From NCBI RefSeq assembly GCF_900109095.1, contig NZ_FNYZ01000008.1, forward strand, positions 1-64,000: a stretch of 64,000 bases of DNA, read 5' to 3'. Shown piece after piece: positions 44,864 through 53,078 of the stretch. Position 1 is the stretch's first letter. Each line of letters opens with the position of its first letter. The position numbers and the translations under genes were made by a program. Under the pieces are notes generated by a model. The model was not told where the DNA came from, ran no database searches, and saw only the letters and a list, made by a program, of their open reading frames with translations. The stretch is from Sphingobium sp. AP50. Its GTDB lineage: Bacteria; Pseudomonadota; Alphaproteobacteria; Sphingomonadales; Sphingomonadaceae.

Positions 44864-44914
44864 GGATCAACGGTTATTGCATTGAAAAACATTGCAATAA
44901 CCGTTGATCCATCA
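44860..44914. repeat. Perfect 22-bp inverted repeat at the cas2 side of the array
   Basis: The left arm (44860-44881) and right arm (44893-44914) are perfect complements around an 11-base loop, ttgaaaaacat. The left arm starts with TGAT, the last four bases of the final CRISPR repeat, and continues GGATCAACGGTTATTGCA. It lies between the array and the end of cas2, which are transcribed toward each other. It could be a bidirectional terminator, or part of the leader where new spacers are inserted. Confidence 0.85.
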
Positions 44915-44935
44915 CCGCAAAATGCGCGCGAATCA

Positions 44936-45274
44936 TCAGAACAAAGCAAGCTGATCCGGATTTTTCTGCTGTCGTCGTCGTCGCTGTCCTGAAAATCGCA
45001 CGATATTTTCATATTGCCGGTCCGTGAAACTGAGGATGTGGACATCACCGCGATCCGGCAAGCTCGACTCGACCCGCCGCATATAGGTTTCAAACTGTTC
45101 CTTGCCGTTGCAGAAGCGAGCATAGACCGAAAACTGGCTCTTCTCAAAACCTTCATCCAGTAAAAACTCGCGAAATTTCGTGGCTGCACGGGCTTGCTCC
45201 CTAGTCGTCACAGGCAGGTCGAACATCACGAAAATCCACATCAGCCGGTATCCGCTCAACTGGCTCGCGCTCAT
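44936..45274 (-). CDS. cas2: Cas2
   Basis: A 112-residue protein, the partner of Cas1 in the spacer-integration complex. The ferredoxin-like fold starts with LMWIFVMFDLPV, with the conserved Asp19 at the end of the first strand, then FREFLLDEGFEKSQFSVYARF and the GDVHILSFTDRQY strand. The ATG at 45274 (MSASQLSGYR) overlaps the cas1 stop as ATGA and is preferred over the much longer frame that begins inside cas1 antisense-frame sequence. It is the last gene of the minus-strand cas operon, 22 bases from the inverted repeat beside the array. Confidence 0.93.
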   Translation of the reverse strand: MSASQLSGYRLMWIFVMFDLPVTTREQARAATKFREFLLDEGFEKSQFSVYARFCNGKEQFETYMRRVESSLPDRGDVHILSFTDRQYENIVRFSGQRRRRQQKNPDQLALF

Positions 45275-46194
45275 GGGAGCAGCGAATCGAGTCCGGCCAG
45301 TTCCAGCGCGGACGGGGGTGACGGGAGCAGGATGTCGGCCGCCTGTCCGCTCTGGAAAGCACGCGCCAGGCTTTGCGCGGCGCGGTTCGCGGCGCCCGAC
45401 ACGGTGGTCGTTCCGTCCGGGCCGGGCAGGTCGAGCGCGATCAGACTGGCAAAGGCGCGCTTGGCCTCCGGCGTTACGCTGACGATACCGCGCGCGAAAA
45501 GCCGCAGGGCCAGCGCATCGACCAGTGGCCGGAACGGTTCGATCAGATCGTCGGCCAGGGCAAAGGCATTGGTCCGATTGGCATGGTGCACGCCGATGGA
45601 CGGGTGCAGGCCAGAGCCGACCACGGCACGCGCGCACAGTGACCGCAGCACCGTATAGCCATAGTTGAGCAAGGCGTTGATATCTTCTGCATTCCGATCC
45701 CGCCGGAAGCCTTCCCCCATCAGCAACGGCCAGTAACGGCGCGCCGCCTGCGCCTCGACATTGTCGGGGTCGCCCGATCCCACGCGTCGGGCGAGCAGGT
45801 CGAAAGCGGAGGAGGGGATGCCATTGGCGTCCAGCACCGCGGCTTGCCACCGGATCTTGGCGATGATGATCCGGCGCCACAATTGCTTGGACAGCGGCTT
45901 GCCTGCCTCCCACTGGGCGCGCATCCGGCTGTTCTGGGCATGATGGCCGTCCAGAGGCAGGCAGACGGCGACGGGGGCGTGATTGCTGCCGCAGAGCACC
46001 ATCACCGCCCCGCGTTGCGCTAGCGCGACGATCAGGCTGGTCGACCATGTGACGCCATGCGCATGGACGATGACGGCGGCGACGTCGTCCAGCGGGATGC
46101 GGCCAACTTCCGCGCGATCCTCCGATACGATCAGGAAACCGCGATAGGCAGAAAGATGGCGGCCGTCGGTGGCGATGTCGACGATCCGGTCCAC
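45271..46194 (-). CDS. cas1: Cas1 integrase
   Basis: A 307-residue protein of the type II Cas1 group. The N-terminal beta domain (DGRHLSAYRGFLIVSEDRAEVGRIPLDDVAAVIVHAHG) is followed by the helical catalytic domain with Glu148 in NVEAQAARRYW, His204 in SIGVHHANR and an acidic residue near 216-219 in ALADDLIEPFRP, the expected metal ligands. With Cas2 it captures protospacers and joins them to the array. It is 24 bases downstream of cas9 and overlaps cas2 by 4 bases. Intact, so new spacers can probably still be acquired. Confidence 0.95.
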   Translation of the reverse strand: MDRIVDIATDGRHLSAYRGFLIVSEDRAEVGRIPLDDVAAVIVHAHGVTWSTSLIVALAQRGAVMVLCGSNHAPVAVCLPLDGHHAQNSRMRAQWEAGKPLSKQLWRRIIIAKIRWQAAVLDANGIPSSAFDLLARRVGSGDPDNVEAQAARRYWPLLMGEGFRRDRNAEDINALLNYGYTVLRSLCARAVVGSGLHPSIGVHHANRTNAFALADDLIEPFRPLVDALALRLFARGIVSVTPEAKRAFASLIALDLPGPDGTTTVSGAANRAAQSLARAFQSGQAADILLPSPPSALELAGLDSLLP

Positions 46195-46218
46195 CTTTAC
46201 TGCGCCTCCGCCTGCTCG

Positions 46219-49200
46219 TCAGCCCGGCTTGCGCGTTTTGCGGCGGGCAGTGCGTGCCGGGAAGCCGGGGTCCATGACGCGGCCGAGTTCGTCGATGCGG
46301 ACCCGCCTTGCCCTTGCTTTTTTCAATCCGCCACAGGTTGGCGAGTAGTTTCGATATGGGTCATCCTTGGACTTGTTTCGCTCTTCCAATTTGCCGGCTT
46401 CATTATGTTCGACCAGGCGAACCTGTCCATTCTGCCAGAATTGGGTGACGATCATCAGTCTGCGCATCCCACTTTCCTGCTCGATCGCGATCAAGTCTCC
46501 CTGGTGCAGGCTCAGAGCCTTTCTGGCAGTGGGATTATTGGCACGGATTTTCGATATCCAGCCTGGCTGATGTGCGTCGAATGTCGAAACCACTTCTGCC
46601 TCCCATTTCCCGTCCGGTAATTCCCATATGTCGTAACGATAGTTGGAATCGCCCTTATATCCCTTATAGATGCGTCCATTCCGGTCCTTGATCGGGATGA
46701 CGGTCAAAGGCTCGATCACGCGCACGCGGCGCACGCCGCCAAAGGGATGCCATTCCAGTCTGGGGAACTCGGCCAGCGCCTTCTCGAAGGCCTTGCCCTC
46801 CAGCCCGTCCAGATGCTGATAGAGCGCGGCTCTCAAATCGGCGTCCCGGACTCGGTCCAGATCTGTGATTTTCTTGAAACTGATCAGGGGCACACGGCGT
46901 ACGACGATGCTGTTGCCTTTCGCATCGACTTCGCCAGTCAGGCCATAGGCGGTATCATTGTGCAGTCGGCCGGCGGTCGCATCCTTGCCCTTGGGCAGTC
47001 CTGTCTTGGAGGCAGTGCCATGGTCGGTGCGATGGCTGACGGTAATGGCGTTGACGGCGGCGCGCAGGTCGTCGCGAAAGCCTTTCCAGGGTGGTGGAAT
47101 TTCGATGCGCTCGCGGCCATCTACGCCTTCTTGTCCCGATACGCGCGCAATCTCGTTGAGCATGCTTCGATCGACGATCGCCACGACCACCGCGTCGATG
47201 GCATGATGGCGATGGTCCAGCCGGTTCTTGGCCTGATCCGCGCCGCCACCGAAATTATGGTCGGGCAACAGGTCGTTCAGGCCCAGCTTGCGCCGCACCA
47301 TCTCTGTCAGTCGCCCTGGCGAAACCCAGATATGGCCGCTGCCTTCCCCCTTTTCGGGATAGAGTGTCGCCAGATATTCGCGCGACAGTCGGGCGAGATA
47401 TTGGGTGTCGACCAGATGGCGGGCCTGAAACCCGCCCGCGTCCTTGAACTTTTCCATCGCGTCCGGCTCGAACCGCCAGCGCTTGTTGCGCGGTAGCTGC
47501 GCGGCACGCGCGGCAATTTCTTCCCAGCGAGCGCCATGACCCCATGCCTCATAGGGGGATCGCTTGCGCTTTTCCCGATTGGCCTCCCGCATGCAGACGA
47601 TTTTGTTGCCATTGCTGTCATCCAGCGTCGCGGTGAAGGGCAGGATATGATCGACCTCCACCGCCGCGGAAAACAGCATGTCGATGGAAATCTGCGTACC
47701 GGTATAGATGCAGCGCCGGTCCAGCACATTGGCGGGATTGAGTTCCTCCCATAATTTCAGCAACGCCCGGTTGCCGCCAGTGTCGGGCTTGCCAATGGCC
47801 AGCAGCTTTTCCGACCGCCGTTCCGCGGCGATCCGGTTGTCATTATTCTCCCGGTTGATCCGCTTCTTGTCCTCGTCGGTCAGCTTGAGTTCGCGCGCCA
47901 GTTCGATCGCGATCTCGGCGGGCGGGCCATAAGCGCGGATCAAAGTGTTCACGATCCGGCGCAACTGGTTGAGGCCTATATGCACGGTCGGATTGGTCAG
48001 TCGGCCGACCCGCATTTCCTCCGGATCGGATGGATTTCCCGTACCGGGCATGATGTGCCGTTCCAGCGCCACGCCATAATAAGGGAGTTGCGGGCGGCCT
48101 TTTTCATCCGTGAAGGTCGTGCCTTTGCGCAAATCGCTATGATGGCCAAGGTCCGCCAGCGCCACCGCCTCACTATACACGATTACGCGGCCATCCTTCT
48201 CGCCATCGCGCAGCGCGTCGATCAGCTTGCGCGTCGCCGTCTCGCCAAAGCGGCCATAGCCCGGCGGCAGCGGCGCATTGGCGACGGCGCGCGCCTGCTC
48301 TGCACTCAGGTCATAGCTATCCACCAGCCATGCACGAAATGCTGCGTCCTCCGCGTCACTCTCGATCTCGTCGATCCGCGCGATGACGTCCCATTGTTCG
48401 TCCACCGACAGATGCACCCAGCGCGTGCCAAAGCGCGTCTTGGCGCCCATGGTGGCGGCCACTTCGTCACCTTTCAGGTCGGGTCGGTTCTCGCTCTCCT
48501 TGTTGAAGCGGGCATCGGGATCGAACTTCAGCGTCTTGCGCAGCGTAGCGAAGCTAACCTTGCCCTTGTCCTTCAGCTTCAGGAACAGCGTGTCACGCTC
48601 TTCCCGCGTCAATCGCTGTGCGACCTCGCCGGGGCGCACGATCATCAGCGCGTTGATCTCCTCCAGCAAACGCCGCTTCTGGAACAGAGGATGGGCTTTG
48701 GGCAGTCGCTTGTCGCCAGGCCGCAGCGTACACATGCCGATTTGCGGCGCCTTCAAGGGGCGCTGGTAGAATATGATCTCATGCAGCCGTTCATAAACTT
48801 CGTTCGTCAGCACATCGGGATGATGCGGCGCCTGCGCAGCCCAGATGGCGTCGAATTCCTCCTCCATCAGCGCGCGGCCGGGATAGAAATCATAGCCATC
48901 GCCCTTGGCATCATCGGCACTTTCCGGGCGAAGCCGGGTGCGGACAGGCTTGCCGACCAGGCGACGCTCATATAGCCATTTGCCAAAGGTCCAACTGCCT
49001 GGCTCGACGCCTGCCGCCTCTTCGTCTTCGGCGATGGCATTGCGCGTTCGGTCGATGCCGATCGCGATTTTGCCCATATCATCGTCCGCCTTGCGATCGG
49101 CCTTGCGGTTCGACTTGAAGCCGCGCCGCTGGTTCAGGTGGAACAGCGCCCGGCCCAGTTCGGGCAGGGACAGCGCCTCATCCAGTGCTCGCGCGCGGAC

Positions 49201-49530
49201 TTCATAGGGGTCGATCGCCGCCATTGCTTTTCGCGCAGTCTCGTCGGTGGGGAGCAGCCCGTCGGCGATCAGATATTTGATCAGCGCTTTCTGTCGCTGC
49301 TGAAAACGATCCCGCCGCCGCCGCATTGCGCGAGCATCACGCCGGTCGACCGCGAGTGATGCGCCAGACTTGGGGTCGCGGCCATCGCTGAAAATGCGGG
49401 AGCCGGCGGCAAGGATAGCAAACGGCTTGCCGTTCGGCGCTGGCCCGTCCAGTTCGATCGCAGCCCAACCGAGTGAGTTAGCGCCAAGATCAGCGCCAAA
49501 ACGCCAATATCTCGTTCCTGCCTTTGACAT
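46219..49530 (-). CDS. cas9: Cas9, compact type II-C
   Basis: A 1103-residue RNA-guided nuclease, in the size range of type II-C enzymes. All catalytic parts are visible: RuvC-I Asp14 in FGADLGANSLGWA; the arginine-rich bridge helix at 63-82 (RRDARAMRRRRDRFQQRQ); RuvC-II Glu543 in IAIELAREL; the HNH site His628 in VEVDHILPFTATLDDSNGNK; and RuvC-III His776/Asp779 in DHRHHAIDAVVVA. The rest is the PAM-interacting end, basic at the C-terminus (ARTARRKTRKPG). The start follows GGGGGA, 7 bases upstream. It is the first gene of cas9-cas1-cas2, with no csn2 or cas4, which defines II-C. The PAM cannot be read from the window. Confidence 0.97.
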   Translation of the reverse strand: MSKAGTRYWRFGADLGANSLGWAAIELDGPAPNGKPFAILAAGSRIFSDGRDPKSGASLAVDRRDARAMRRRRDRFQQRQKALIKYLIADGLLPTDETARKAMAAIDPYEVRARALDEALSLPELGRALFHLNQRRGFKSNRKADRKADDDMGKIAIGIDRTRNAIAEDEEAAGVEPGSWTFGKWLYERRLVGKPVRTRLRPESADDAKGDGYDFYPGRALMEEEFDAIWAAQAPHHPDVLTNEVYERLHEIIFYQRPLKAPQIGMCTLRPGDKRLPKAHPLFQKRRLLEEINALMIVRPGEVAQRLTREERDTLFLKLKDKGKVSFATLRKTLKFDPDARFNKESENRPDLKGDEVAATMGAKTRFGTRWVHLSVDEQWDVIARIDEIESDAEDAAFRAWLVDSYDLSAEQARAVANAPLPPGYGRFGETATRKLIDALRDGEKDGRVIVYSEAVALADLGHHSDLRKGTTFTDEKGRPQLPYYGVALERHIMPGTGNPSDPEEMRVGRLTNPTVHIGLNQLRRIVNTLIRAYGPPAEIAIELARELKLTDEDKKRINRENNDNRIAAERRSEKLLAIGKPDTGGNRALLKLWEELNPANVLDRRCIYTGTQISIDMLFSAAVEVDHILPFTATLDDSNGNKIVCMREANREKRKRSPYEAWGHGARWEEIAARAAQLPRNKRWRFEPDAMEKFKDAGGFQARHLVDTQYLARLSREYLATLYPEKGEGSGHIWVSPGRLTEMVRRKLGLNDLLPDHNFGGGADQAKNRLDHRHHAIDAVVVAIVDRSMLNEIARVSGQEGVDGRERIEIPPPWKGFRDDLRAAVNAITVSHRTDHGTASKTGLPKGKDATAGRLHNDTAYGLTGEVDAKGNSIVVRRVPLISFKKITDLDRVRDADLRAALYQHLDGLEGKAFEKALAEFPRLEWHPFGGVRRVRVIEPLTVIPIKDRNGRIYKGYKGDSNYRYDIWELPDGKWEAEVVSTFDAHQPGWISKIRANNPTARKALSLHQGDLIAIEQESGMRRLMIVTQFWQNGQVRLVEHNEAGKLEERNKSKDDPYRNYSPTCGGLKKARARRVRIDELGRVMDPGFPARTARRKTRKPG

Positions 49531-49629
49531 AAAAATCCCCCATTCCTTTGAAGGTCAATGGGGCGTTTCCTTTTCTGTTCGTCAAGCAGGATTATCTTCT
49601 GAATTGAACATATTGTAGAGCGAAGTGAC

Positions 49630-49658
49630 TTGACTGCATTTCGCCTCCGTGACATCTT
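49630..49658 (+). promoter_or_regulatory. Candidate tracrRNA promoter
   Basis: TTGACT (49630-49635) is a good -35 element 17 bases before CATCTT (49653-49658), a weak -10. Transcription from it would start at about 49665, exactly at the anti-repeat. The same 130-base gap must hold the cas9 promoter on the other strand. Confidence 0.45.
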
Positions 49659-49660
49659 CA

Positions 49661-49740
49661 TGTTTCAGAGATCGCGGTCTGGCAGTTAACAAGTGTCAGT
49701 ACGCACCAGATAAGGGCGACGCTCCGGCGTCGCCTTTTTT
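49661..49740 (+). ncRNA. tracrRNA
   Basis: TCAGAGATCGCGGTC (49665-49679) is the exact complement of repeat positions 11-25, and TGGCAGTTAAC just after it pairs partly with repeat positions 1-10. The downstream part (aagtgtcagtacgcaccagat) would form the nexus, and a GC-rich hairpin with a T-run ends the RNA at about 49740. The transcript is some 75-80 nt. It would base-pair with the crRNA repeat to load Cas9 and allow RNase III processing. It lies on the opposite strand from cas9, reading away from it. The 5' end is estimated. Confidence 0.9.
49715..49740 (+). terminator. Rho-independent terminator of the tracrRNA
   Basis: GGCGACGC (49715-49722), loop TCCG, GCGTCGCC (49727-49734), then TTTTTT (49735-49740) and more Ts. 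A textbook intrinsic terminator that fixes the strand and 3' end of the tracrRNA. Confidence 0.95.
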
Positions 49741-49858
49741 GTTTCTCCCTTGGCAGGTCAGCGATCTTTGCGCCGCACTCCGGACGCCTCAGAACCGTTT
49801 GGCGATGCGGGGGAGCTAATGCAGGCCGGCATTTGATATCGGGAGCAGGAAAAAGCAA

Positions 49859-50212
49859 TCACATCATATTTTCGATATTTTCGGACTTGTCGCGATGCCG
49901 CGTTGGATACACCGAAAAGAGCGTTGCCTCCAGATCGCCCACGACCGGTATCGGCACGCTGGTCGTCCAGCGATCCGATACCTGCACCGGCTTCCACAGC
50001 CCCGCGCCTATAATGGTGAGCATGAGACCCAGACTCACGCTGGCGAACATCAGCGCCGCCAGCAATATCTGTGCCAACGACGCATCAGCGGACGGTTTGG
50101 CTGCCATCAGGTCCTGCAACCACAGGCCCTCCATCCACGCCGTGCCCAGCAGTGCCAGCCCGATGACCCTGATACCAATCCTTGCGACCAGTTTTTCGTG
50201 CCACTGAACCAT
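49859..50212 (-). CDS. Small membrane protein of unknown function
   Basis: A 117-residue protein. The ATG at 50212 (MVQWHEKLVARIG) is preferred to a GTG at 50221 because GAGGTG lies at ribosome-site distance. Two hydrophobic segments are seen at about residues 13-30 (IRVIGLALLGTAWMEGL) and 44-68 (LAQILLAALMFASVSLGLMLTIIGAGL). The tail is hydrophilic (PTRHRDKSENIENMM). It is not recognised as any known family. It lies between the tracrRNA and kup but points away from kup, so it probably belongs to neither system. Confidence 0.6.
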   Translation of the reverse strand: MVQWHEKLVARIGIRVIGLALLGTAWMEGLWLQDLMAAKPSADASLAQILLAALMFASVSLGLMLTIIGAGLWKPVQVSDRWTTSVPIPVVGDLEATLFSVYPTRHRDKSENIENMM

Positions 50213-50434
50213 GACGATCACCTCTCAAAAAAGAGGCCGTCCAAATAGACAGGCGCGCATAGGAACGCGAGAGGAGGAAAGGCGCCTTTCCATTGAGATT
50301 GCATAGAAATCGGCGATATTCATCGCTTTTCCGGCAAAATCATATGGAATTTCTATGCGAATGGCGCAAAGCTCATATGGCAATAAAATGCGACTTTGTG
50401 CGATGGAAGATGCGCAACAGGGTGAGCATATTCG

Positions 50435-52336
50435 TTGACGACCGAAGAACCGAGCGCGCCTGCGGAGCAGGGGCACAGCGCGCATGGGAAACTGCCCATC
50501 CTCGCTCTGGGCGCGCTTGGGGTGGTGTTCGGTGATATCGGCACGTCTCCCCTTTACGCGCTGAAAGAAAGTTTCATCGGCCATCATCCGCTGACGGTGG
50601 ATGCCGATCATATCTTTGGCGTGTTGTCGCTAATATTCTGGACGATGACGCTGCTCGTCACGCTCAAATATGTGTTCATCGTCATGCGGGCAGACAATAA
50701 GGGCGAGGGGGGCAGCATGGCGCTGCTCGCGCTCATTTCCCGCAAGCTCGGCGAAACCAGATGGACGCCGGCCATTGTCATGCTGGGCGTCCTGGCCACA
50801 GCCCTCTTCTATGGCGACGCGATCATCACCCCGGCCATGTCGGTGCTGTCGGCGGTCGAGGGTCTGACCGTCGTCAATGATGGTTTTGCGGCTTACGTCC
50901 TGCCGATCGCTATCATTATCCTGATCGGCCTGTTCCTGATCCAGAAACATGGAACGGCAAGGGTCGGCGCCCTCTTCGGCCCGATCATGGTCATCTATTT
51001 TCTGGTGTTGGCCGCGCTGGGCATCATCAATCTGGTGCAACACCCTTCGATCATCGGCATCGTCAATCCCTGGTGGGCGGTCCATTTCTTCCTGATCGAC
51101 CCCAAACTCGCCTTCCTTGCGCTGGGTTCGGTTGTACTCGCAGTGACGGGCGCGGAAGCGCTCTATGCGGACATGGGGCATTTCGGGCGCAAGGCGATCA
51201 GCATATCCTGGCTTTACGCAGCCTTCCCCTGCCTTCTCCTCAACTATATGGGGCAAGGCGCGCTTCTGCTCGCCAATCCGGCGGCCGTAGCCAACCCCTT
51301 CTTTCTTCTGGCACCTGAATGGGTGCGTCTGCCGCTCGTCATTCTGGCGACCATGGCGACCGTCATTGCCAGCCAAGCGGTCATTTCCGGCGCTTTCTCA
51401 GTCACGCAGCAAGCAGTTCAGCTTGGCTTCCTGCCGCGCCTCAGGATCGAACATACCAGCGCATCGGCAGCCGGGCAGATCTATGTGCCGCTGGTCAACT
51501 GGGCGCTCCTTATCCTCGTCCTGCTACTGGTCATCGGTTTCAGATCGTCCAGCAACCTGGCCGCAGCCTATGGCATCGCCGTGACCGGCACGATGGTCAT
51601 CACCGCCTGCATGATGGGCGTGCTGACCTTCAGCGTCTGGCGCTGGAATCCCTGGCTTGCGGGGGCAACCACCGGCCTGTTCCTGCTGATTGACGGCGCC
51701 TATTTCGCGTCGAACGCCACGAAGATACCGGATGGTGGCTGGTTCCCGCTGCTGGTGGCGGCGGTGACTTTCATGGCGCTCACCACCTGGTTCAAGGGGC
51801 GCAGGATCATGCACCATTATCTGAACGAAGGCGCGATGGAGGTGCCGCTGTTCATCCAGTCGGTATCCCATTCACTCAAGCGTGTAGCGGGGACCGCGAT
51901 CTTCCTGTCATCGCGGGTGGAAGGGGTGCCGCCAGCGCTGCTCCACAATGTAAAGCATAACAAGATTTTGCATGGGCGCATCATCATCCTGACCGTGCGG
52001 ACGGAAGCTGTGCCGCATCTGCCGCTTGCCGGTCGCGCAGAGGTGACGGACTGGGGCGAAGGCTTCTATCGTGTGATATGGCGCCATGGTTTCATGGAAG
52101 ATGTCGATATCCCCGCCGCCATGAAGACCGTGAAGGGTTGCGGGCGACCCATCAATATCAGCGACACCAGCTATTTCCTGAGCCGCCAGACGCTTATCCC
52201 CTCGGACAAGCCGGGCATGGCGATCTGGCGCGAGAAATTCTTCGCCTGGATGATCCGCAATGCGGAAACGCCGATGGAATTTTTCAAACTGCCCACCAAC
52301 CGCGTTGTCGAATTGGGATCGCAGGTGGAGATTTGA
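50435..52336 (+). CDS. kup: Kup-type potassium transporter
   Basis: A 633-residue K+/H+ symporter of the inner membrane. The hallmark [18 protein letters not shown] is at about residues 26-43, followed by around twelve hydrophobic segments (including [20 protein letters not shown]) and a cytoplasmic C-terminal domain ([21 protein letters not shown]). Length is normal. The start is a TTG at 50435 with AGGGTGAG upstream; no ATG is available before the first motif. It is constitutive low-affinity uptake in known bacteria. It converges on the kdp operon, with only 22 bases between kup and kdpE. Confidence 0.93.
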   Translation: MTTEEPSAPAEQGHSAHGKLPILALGALGVVFGDIGTSPLYALKESFIGHHPLTVDADHIFGVLSLIFWTMTLLVTLKYVFIVMRADNKGEGGSMALLALISRKLGETRWTPAIVMLGVLATALFYGDAIITPAMSVLSAVEGLTVVNDGFAAYVLPIAIIILIGLFLIQKHGTARVGALFGPIMVIYFLVLAALGIINLVQHPSIIGIVNPWWAVHFFLIDPKLAFLALGSVVLAVTGAEALYADMGHFGRKAISISWLYAAFPCLLLNYMGQGALLLANPAAVANPFFLLAPEWVRLPLVILATMATVIASQAVISGAFSVTQQAVQLGFLPRLRIEHTSASAAGQIYVPLVNWALLILVLLLVIGFRSSSNLAAAYGIAVTGTMVITACMMGVLTFSVWRWNPWLAGATTGLFLLIDGAYFASNATKIPDGGWFPLLVAAVTFMALTTWFKGRRIMHHYLNEGAMEVPLFIQSVSHSLKRVAGTAIFLSSRVEGVPPALLHNVKHNKILHGRIIILTVRTEAVPHLPLAGRAEVTDWGEGFYRVIWRHGFMEDVDIPAAMKTVKGCGRPINISDTSYFLSRQTLIPSDKPGMAIWREKFFAWMIRNAETPMEFFKLPTNRVVELGSQVEI

Positions 52337-52358
52337 AGGCCTGTCCAGGCCGGTCGGT

Positions 52359-53078
52359 TCAGGGCGCAAATTCCTCGGTTTCGCCCTCTTCGGTGAAGCG
52401 CAGCCGATAACCGATCCCCAATTCATTGCCGATGATCCGGGGCCGTTGCGGATCATCCTCCAGCTTCTGCCGCAGGGTGCGCACCAGAACCCGCAAATAT
52501 TCGACATGATGCTCCTGTTCGGCCGGCCAGACATGCGCCATGATCTGCTGATGGGTGATGACCCGGCCGGGGAATTTGGCCAATTGTGCCAAAACCCCAT
52601 ATTCCTTGGGCGTCAGATGCACCTCCCGTCCGCCCTTGCGGACGATATGGGCGACCAGGTCGATCTCCACATCCCCCGCCCGCACCATCGATATCCCGCC
52701 ATCCCGCGCCATGCGGTTGCGCAGCGCCACCCGGACGCGCGCCAGAAGCTCTTCAGTGTCGAACGGCTTGGTCAGATAATCGTCCGCGCCCAGATCCAGC
52801 GCGGCGACCTTATCATCGGTCGCCTCGCGCGCGGACACGATGATCAGCGTGGTGTCGGACTGCTGCTTGAAGATCGGCACCAGTTCCAGCCCGTCCCGAT
52901 CGGGCAGCCCCAGATCGAGCAGGCTGATGTCCGGCCGGGCTTCCTTCAGCCGTTCGAGCGCCTGACGCGCATTGGCCGCCTCGATCACGGCATAGTCGGC
53001 CCGCGTCAGCGCCGTATGGATCAGTTTGCGGATATGTGGTTCGTCATCGACGACCAGCACCTTGTGGCGCAATTTCAT
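52359..53078 (-). CDS. kdpE: KdpE response regulator
   Basis: A 239-residue OmpR-type regulator. The receiver has the acidic pair Asp11-Asp12, phospho-acceptor Asp55 in SLLDLGLPD, and Lys in YLTKPFD. The winged-helix DNA-binding domain starts near residue 135 (VHLTPKEYGVLAQLAKFPGR, later EHHVEYLRVLVRTLRQKLE). It activates kdp transcription when K+ is limiting. It is the last gene of the operon and overlaps kdpD by 4 bases. Confidence 0.95.
   Translation of the reverse strand: MKLRHKVLVVDDEPHIRKLIHTALTRADYAVIEAANARQALERLKEARPDISLLDLGLPDRDGLELVPIFKQQSDTTLIIVSAREATDDKVAALDLGADDYLTKPFDTEELLARVRVALRNRMARDGGISMVRAGDVEIDLVAHIVRKGGREVHLTPKEYGVLAQLAKFPGRVITHQQIMAHVWPAEQEHHVEYLRVLVRTLRQKLEDDPQRPRIIGNELGIGYRLRFTEEGETEEFAP

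Noticed and set aside
41063..44870. Many long reading frames with repeated VAAGPRSLSGYD, HSRSEIAVQRQ or AAQRSRSSGN units on both strands
   Set aside because: They are the CRISPR array read through: repeat plus spacer is usually 66 bases, a multiple of three, so frames stay open. They are not repeat proteins.
44936..46048. A 370-residue frame ending in the Cas2 sequence, possibly a Cas2 fusion
   Set aside because: Its first 258 residues are an out-of-frame reading of cas1. The Cas2 fold begins at the ATG overlapping the cas1 stop.
49833..50207. A 124-residue plus-strand frame opposite the small membrane protein
   Set aside because: It has no hydrophobic pattern and no ribosome site, while the minus-strand frame has two clear membrane helices and GAGGTG upstream.
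50213..50434. Possible riboswitch upstream of kup
   Set aside because: The 222 bases have only a short AAAGGCGCCTTT palindrome and no recognisable aptamer core or terminator hairpin.
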